A stretch of 8,268 nt of DNA from SIO4C1 sp039820425 (GTDB lineage Bacteria > Cyanobacteriota > Cyanobacteriia > Phormidesmidales > Phormidesmidaceae): positions 1-8,268 of the forward strand of contig JBCBQD010000258.1 of assembly GCA_039820425.1 (NCBI GenBank), in the 5' to 3' direction. A program made the position numbers and the translations under genes. Below the pieces are notes generated by a model. The model was given only the letters and a program-made list of their open reading frames with translations, had not been told where the DNA came from and searched no databases. This document shows, in pieces, positions 5,340-8,268 of this stretch (within the stretch, counting starts at the first letter, position 1; every line of letters starts with the position of its first letter).

Positions 5340-7568
5340 TCATTTCGTTGACGTATCTAAGTTGCCAAACTTAGGCGACCAAAAGCTATTGCGACTCTGA
5401 AAAAAGGCAACCTCTTTGCACTTGCCACGACGATGGTCGAGTATCGAACAACGCAACATCACCCTGGCTTTACCCTCTTTTTGATAGGGATGGCGCTCTA
5501 GCAAAGCCCCACAGCTCGGGCAAGGATAGTCGGTAAAAGCTTCTGGATCTGGAGTCTGCTGACTGTAGGGCAATTCATAGAGTTTCTTGTTAGGGTTCCA
5601 AAACATGACCGTCCCGCAGTTCGGAGCGTCACACTTAAGAAAATGATTAGCCTTAAGTTTTTTGGAGCGCGACGGGATTTTGTTCATCGCCTGAGTGCAC
5701 CTTGGACACTTGATCTTGCTTTTTGAGGGTTTCCCCTTCACCGGGGCTGATTTGAAAGCGGATCGGACCGGAGCTTCAGCCTGCCCCTCTGGGCGATTTT
5801 CGTCTTTTTGAGCAGGCGTGGTCTGGGCGCTCAAAGCGTCTCTCATTGCCCCTGTCCCTAGTTGGGTCCGGGCCTGCTCGAGGGCTGGGGCAAAATAATC
5901 TCGATACCAGCCGGTGAGGTAGGCTTGCCAGTCTTGTTTGCCGGTTGCGATCGCATCCAAGTCTGCCTCCATCTTGGCCGTAAAGGCAGGCTCGATTAAA
6001 TCGGGTAGCAGCTTTTCTAACGCTGCATCTAACCCCATCCCCAGCGCTGTGGGCTGAAGTTTGCCCTTGACCAATTGGACATAGGTGCGTGCCCTCAGCG
6101 TTTTAATCGTGGGCGCATAGGTACTCGGGCGGCCAATGCCCCGACGCTCCATCAGCTGCACCAGTTTCGGCTCAGTGTAGCGGGGGGGCGGCTGGGTTTG
6201 CTTTGGGTCTGCCTGGGCCTGCTGCAATTGCAGCCGCTGGCCTGGCTGCAGGGTGGGCAGTTGAGCATCAGCACTCAAGTTATTCCAATAGCGGGTGTAG
6301 CCAGCAAACTCAACCACCTGACCACGGGCTTCCCAAAAAGCTTCCCCCGACTGGGTGACAATTCGCGTCTTGCGCAGGCGGGCTGGGCAGCATTGTGACG
6401 CCACAGCCCGATTCCAAATTAGCTCGTACAGTTGAGCGGCATTTGACGAGACGGTGCCTTGCAGTTGGTGCGGTGTGCGGTTGACGTCTGTCGGGCGAAT
6501 CGCTTCGTGGGCGGCCTGGGCCCCTTTAGCAGAGCGATGCCTGGCGGTTTGTTTAGGCACATTGGTGGAATCATGCTTGCTCAGGTAGTCTCGCACAGCG
6601 GCTCGAAAGGGCGCTGACAGCACCACGGAGTCGGTGCGCATGTAGGTGATGTGGCCTGCCTCATAGAGAGCCTGGGCCACTTTCATAGTCTGGTCTGGGT
6701 TAAAGCGGAGTTTGGACCCGGCTGACTGCTGCAGGGTAGACGTGATGAAGGGCGGTGGCGGCGCTTGTTTTTTGACTTTGCCTTCGATGGTTTGGACCTG
6801 GTGGGGGTGAGCCCGGGTCATTTCAACGAGGCGATCAGCCTCGGCTTGGGTGGTCACCCGATCAGACTCAGGGGCGGCTTTCGTCACCCCAGCATCATCT
6901 TTAGCCATCTCTGCCTTGCGCCGATTGGCTGTCAACTTACGGCGGTAAAACGCCTTGAAACCCTCTTCATAGACCACCCAGACGCTCCAGTAAGCTTGCG
7001 GGATAAAGGCCTGAATCTCGCGCTCACGCAGACAGAGCAGGTGCAGCGTCGCACTTTGGACCCGGCCCATGGACTTGGCTCCATTGTTGAGGGGCCATAC
7101 GACGTGGCGGCTGCCTTTATAGCCCACCAGCTTATCGAGGCAATCACGGGCACGCCCGGCGGCAATCAGCGACGGGTCGAGACTGCGAGGGCGGGCGATG
7201 GCCTGGCGCACGGCGGCGGGGGTGATCTCGCTGTAGACAACTCGCCGAGGATTTTTTAGCCGCAGGGCCTGCTGCAAATGCCAGCCAATGGTTTCGCCTT
7301 CTCTATCGGGGTCAGTAGCAATGTAGATCGTGTCAGCCTGCTTGACAGCTTTGCGCAGGGTTGAGAGCACCTGCTTAGCACGGGCACTGCGAGGGGTATA
7401 GCGACAGTGGATCTGGTTACCGTCGAGATCAAAGCCCAGCGCATCTTCACCATCATGGGTCAGCTCTCGGACATGCCCCACACTGGCCTTCACGGTCCAG
7501 CCAGGGCCGAGAATTTGGCTGAGTTTCTTGAGTTTACCGGGGCTCTCAATCAGCAATAGATTCGCCAT
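5340..7568 (-). CDS. topA: Type IA DNA topoisomerase (topoisomerase I), short form with two zinc ribbons
   Basis: Type IA topoisomerases relax negative supercoils by nicking one strand through a 5'-phosphotyrosine link. This 742-residue protein has the TOPRIM domain with Glu8 (LLLIESPGK) and TDPDREGE (Asp86, Asp88, Glu90), then GAKSMGRVQSATL (163-175) and PPPPFITSTLQQSAG (270-284). The active site is HITYMRTDS, with Tyr309 and Arg311, followed by HEAIRPT (354-360) and GIGRPSTYAPTI (477-488). A charged linker (about 575-620) leads to two C4 zinc ribbons: Cys621, 624, 646 and 651, then Cys683, 686, 707 and 717. Every catalytic residue is present. The housekeeping cyanobacterial enzyme, as I recall it, is nearer 880 residues and begins V-E-S-P-x-K-A; the IESPGKLKKL start and shorter length here suggest a second, accessory topoisomerase I (inference). 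It faces the HU gene. The ATG at 7568 fits the family N-terminus, though no ribosome site is obvious. HIP1 lies at 5947-5954. Confidence 0.95.
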   Translation of the reverse strand: MANLLLIESPGKLKKLSQILGPGWTVKASVGHVRELTHDGEDALGFDLDGNQIHCRYTPRSARAKQVLSTLRKAVKQADTIYIATDPDREGETIGWHLQQALRLKNPRRVVYSEITPAAVRQAIARPRSLDPSLIAAGRARDCLDKLVGYKGSRHVVWPLNNGAKSMGRVQSATLHLLCLREREIQAFIPQAYWSVWVVYEEGFKAFYRRKLTANRRKAEMAKDDAGVTKAAPESDRVTTQAEADRLVEMTRAHPHQVQTIEGKVKKQAPPPPFITSTLQQSAGSKLRFNPDQTMKVAQALYEAGHITYMRTDSVVLSAPFRAAVRDYLSKHDSTNVPKQTARHRSAKGAQAAHEAIRPTDVNRTPHQLQGTVSSNAAQLYELIWNRAVASQCCPARLRKTRIVTQSGEAFWEARGQVVEFAGYTRYWNNLSADAQLPTLQPGQRLQLQQAQADPKQTQPPPRYTEPKLVQLMERRGIGRPSTYAPTIKTLRARTYVQLVKGKLQPTALGMGLDAALEKLLPDLIEPAFTAKMEADLDAIATGKQDWQAYLTGWYRDYFAPALEQARTQLGTGAMRDALSAQTTPAQKDENRPEGQAEAPVRSAFKSAPVKGKPSKSKIKCPRCTQAMNKIPSRSKKLKANHFLKCDAPNCGTVMFWNPNKKLYELPYSQQTPDPEAFTDYPCPSCGALLERHPYQKEGKARVMLRCSILDHRRGKCKEVAFFQSRNSFWSPKFGNLDTSTK

Positions 7569-7631
7569 GGGGATGCTGCTGTACTAGGGCAGGGATGCTT
7601 GGAATTGCCAAAAAGACTTCCAATTACGCTC

Positions 7632-7662
7632 ATTTTAGTACATATGATCTATTTCTAGTCAA
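7632..7662 (-). promoter_or_regulatory. topA: Candidate promoter of topA
   Basis: On the minus strand TTGACT (plus 7657-7662) matches five of six bases of the -35 consensus and TAAAAT (plus 7632-7637) five of six of the -10. The 19-nt spacer is longer than ideal. The -10 ends 63 nt before the topA ATG, leaving a leader of about 55 nt. Nothing else is seen in the 136-nt gap between topA and the Uma2 remnant. Confidence 0.35.
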
Positions 7663-7704
7663 AGATTGAGTCTTAAACCCATTTACGCCCAGCGTTAGCA
7701 GTGA

Positions 7705-7932
7705 CTACCCCAGGCTAATGACCTGTTCTACACTCAACCGCAACCCTGGTGACACCAACCCATCCCCGCGACGAAAAAGCTGGGTCTCATACATCCCATT
7801 GACCCAATGGCACACCGTAATGGTTGGCTGCATCTCAACAATGACTCCATCATGTAATTCATAGCGTTCTGTCTCTGGTTTCCAGGCCAGAAACTCTTGA
7901 AATGTCATTAACCTGGGAAGCGCTTGAATCAT
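7705..7932 (-). pseudogene. Internally deleted Uma2-family (DUF820) gene
   Basis: The 75-residue reading frame joins two ends of a Uma2 protein. Residues 8-37 (from LMTFQEFLAWKPETERYELH to VEMQPT) are a typical N-terminus. Residues 38-75 (ITVCHWVNGMYETQLFRRGD... to SVEQVISLG) resemble the extreme C-terminus, where members end W-V-x-G-x-Y-E-x-Q-x-F-R-G...SP...L-x-x-E-Q-V. About 110 residues between them are missing, including the Asp, Glu and Lys of the nuclease core, yet the frame is kept across the junction near base 7821. A catalytic role is excluded. The ATG at 7932 is the family start, but no strong promoter is visible. It lies upstream of topA on the same strand. A tiny expressed protein remains possible. 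Confidence 0.7.
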
Positions 7933-8028
7933 GGCTCTGTCGCTTCGGAGTAGTCCGTATAGATTTATGGTAAACCTTTTCAGAAAATATCTTGGGCCGG
8001 TTCGGAATGCGGCTGATGCGATCTGAAG

Positions 8029-8211
8029 CTACAGGGGGGCATCTCCATAAACGTCTTTTCTTGTATACGTTCTTTTAGTAAAGCCTTGTAAAGGTTCGAT
8101 GATTTTTACCGGGTCGGTAGCAAAGGGCAATAAATAGAAATCAAAGTGTCTGTTATTCAGAAATATAGCTGTTTCGGTAAATTTCCTGATGCGCATCCAC
8201 CTGATTGTCAC
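8029..8211 (-). other. Doubtful 60-codon ORF in otherwise gene-free sequence
   Basis: I do not recognise this product. It opens with GTG at 8211 (or ATG at 8196), has no well-placed ribosome site, and holds a basic start (MRIRKF), an aromatic stretch (HFDFYLLPF) and a charged tail (GFTKRTYTRKDVYGD). Base composition looks more AT-rich than the neighbouring genes. It may be a chance ORF or the tail of a decayed gene. Without it, 7933-8268 is gene-free and shows only a G-rich block at its right end. Confidence 0.2.
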
Positions 8212-8225
8212 TTCGTCATTGCTAG

Positions 8226-8251
8226 CCCTGTCCCCCCTAGCCCCACTGCCC
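8226..8251 (-). other. Potential G-quadruplex motif
   Basis: On the minus strand four G-runs (3, 4, 6 and 3 long) are separated by loops of 4, 3 and 3 nt, satisfying the G3+N1-7 pattern. It lies 15 nt upstream of the doubtful ORF start at 8211. Folding in the cell is not shown. Confidence 0.45.
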
Positions 8252-8268
8252 GCCGCCGCTGATCCGAC

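Noticed and set aside
6765..7259. 164-codon plus-strand ORF inside topA
   Set aside because: It is antisense to conserved topoisomerase motifs, and its product resembles no family.
7599..7623. TTGGAA/TTCCAA inverted repeat in the topA leader
   Set aside because: A 6-bp match with a 13-nt loop is easily found by chance.

Overview
The window most likely comes from a cyanobacterial chromosome, probably a filamentous or Leptolyngbya-like lineage (inference). The octamer GCGATCGC (HIP1) occurs five times (about 0.1 expected by chance in 8.3 kb). There are two Uma2-type (DUF820) genes, an AGAAACC(C/G)GGTTTCT palindromic repeat family of the kind common in cyanobacteria, and an HU protein. No transposase, integrase, phage gene, tRNA, rRNA or CRISPR array was found.

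Layout. Bases 1-2187, plus strand: the C-terminal half of a TauE/SafE-type permease whose reading frame seems broken near base 36, then a complete MATE efflux pump 20 nt downstream, then the C-terminal remnant of a glyoxalase/VOC protein. Bases 2197-3834: two 80-nt copies of one dispersed repeat, in the same orientation and with identical internal spacing, bracket an Asp/Glu/hydantoin racemase gene (plus) and a complete Uma2 gene (minus). These two genes converge with 7 nt between stop codons, and an 11-bp perfect hairpin lies at the junction. Bases 3887-5334, plus strand: an alpha/beta-hydrolase-fold protein that lacks all three expected triad residues, then an HU gene with a dyad in its promoter region and a strong intrinsic terminator behind it. 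Bases 5340-7932, minus strand: a 742-residue type IA topoisomerase with two C-terminal zinc ribbons, preceded by an internally deleted Uma2 remnant. Bases 7933-8268 hold no convincing gene, only one doubtful 60-codon ORF and a potential G-quadruplex.

How the genes fit together. The two membrane exporters may form one transcript. HU and the topoisomerase are convergent neighbours that both affect DNA topology, but no shared regulation is visible. The rest reads as accessory cyanobacterial sequence with signs of decay: one frameshift, one 5' truncation, one internal deletion and dispersed repeats. I do not see a coherent new multi-gene system. The most unusual item is the apparent pseudo-hydrolase; next are the mobile-looking repeat pair and the accessory-looking topoisomerase.
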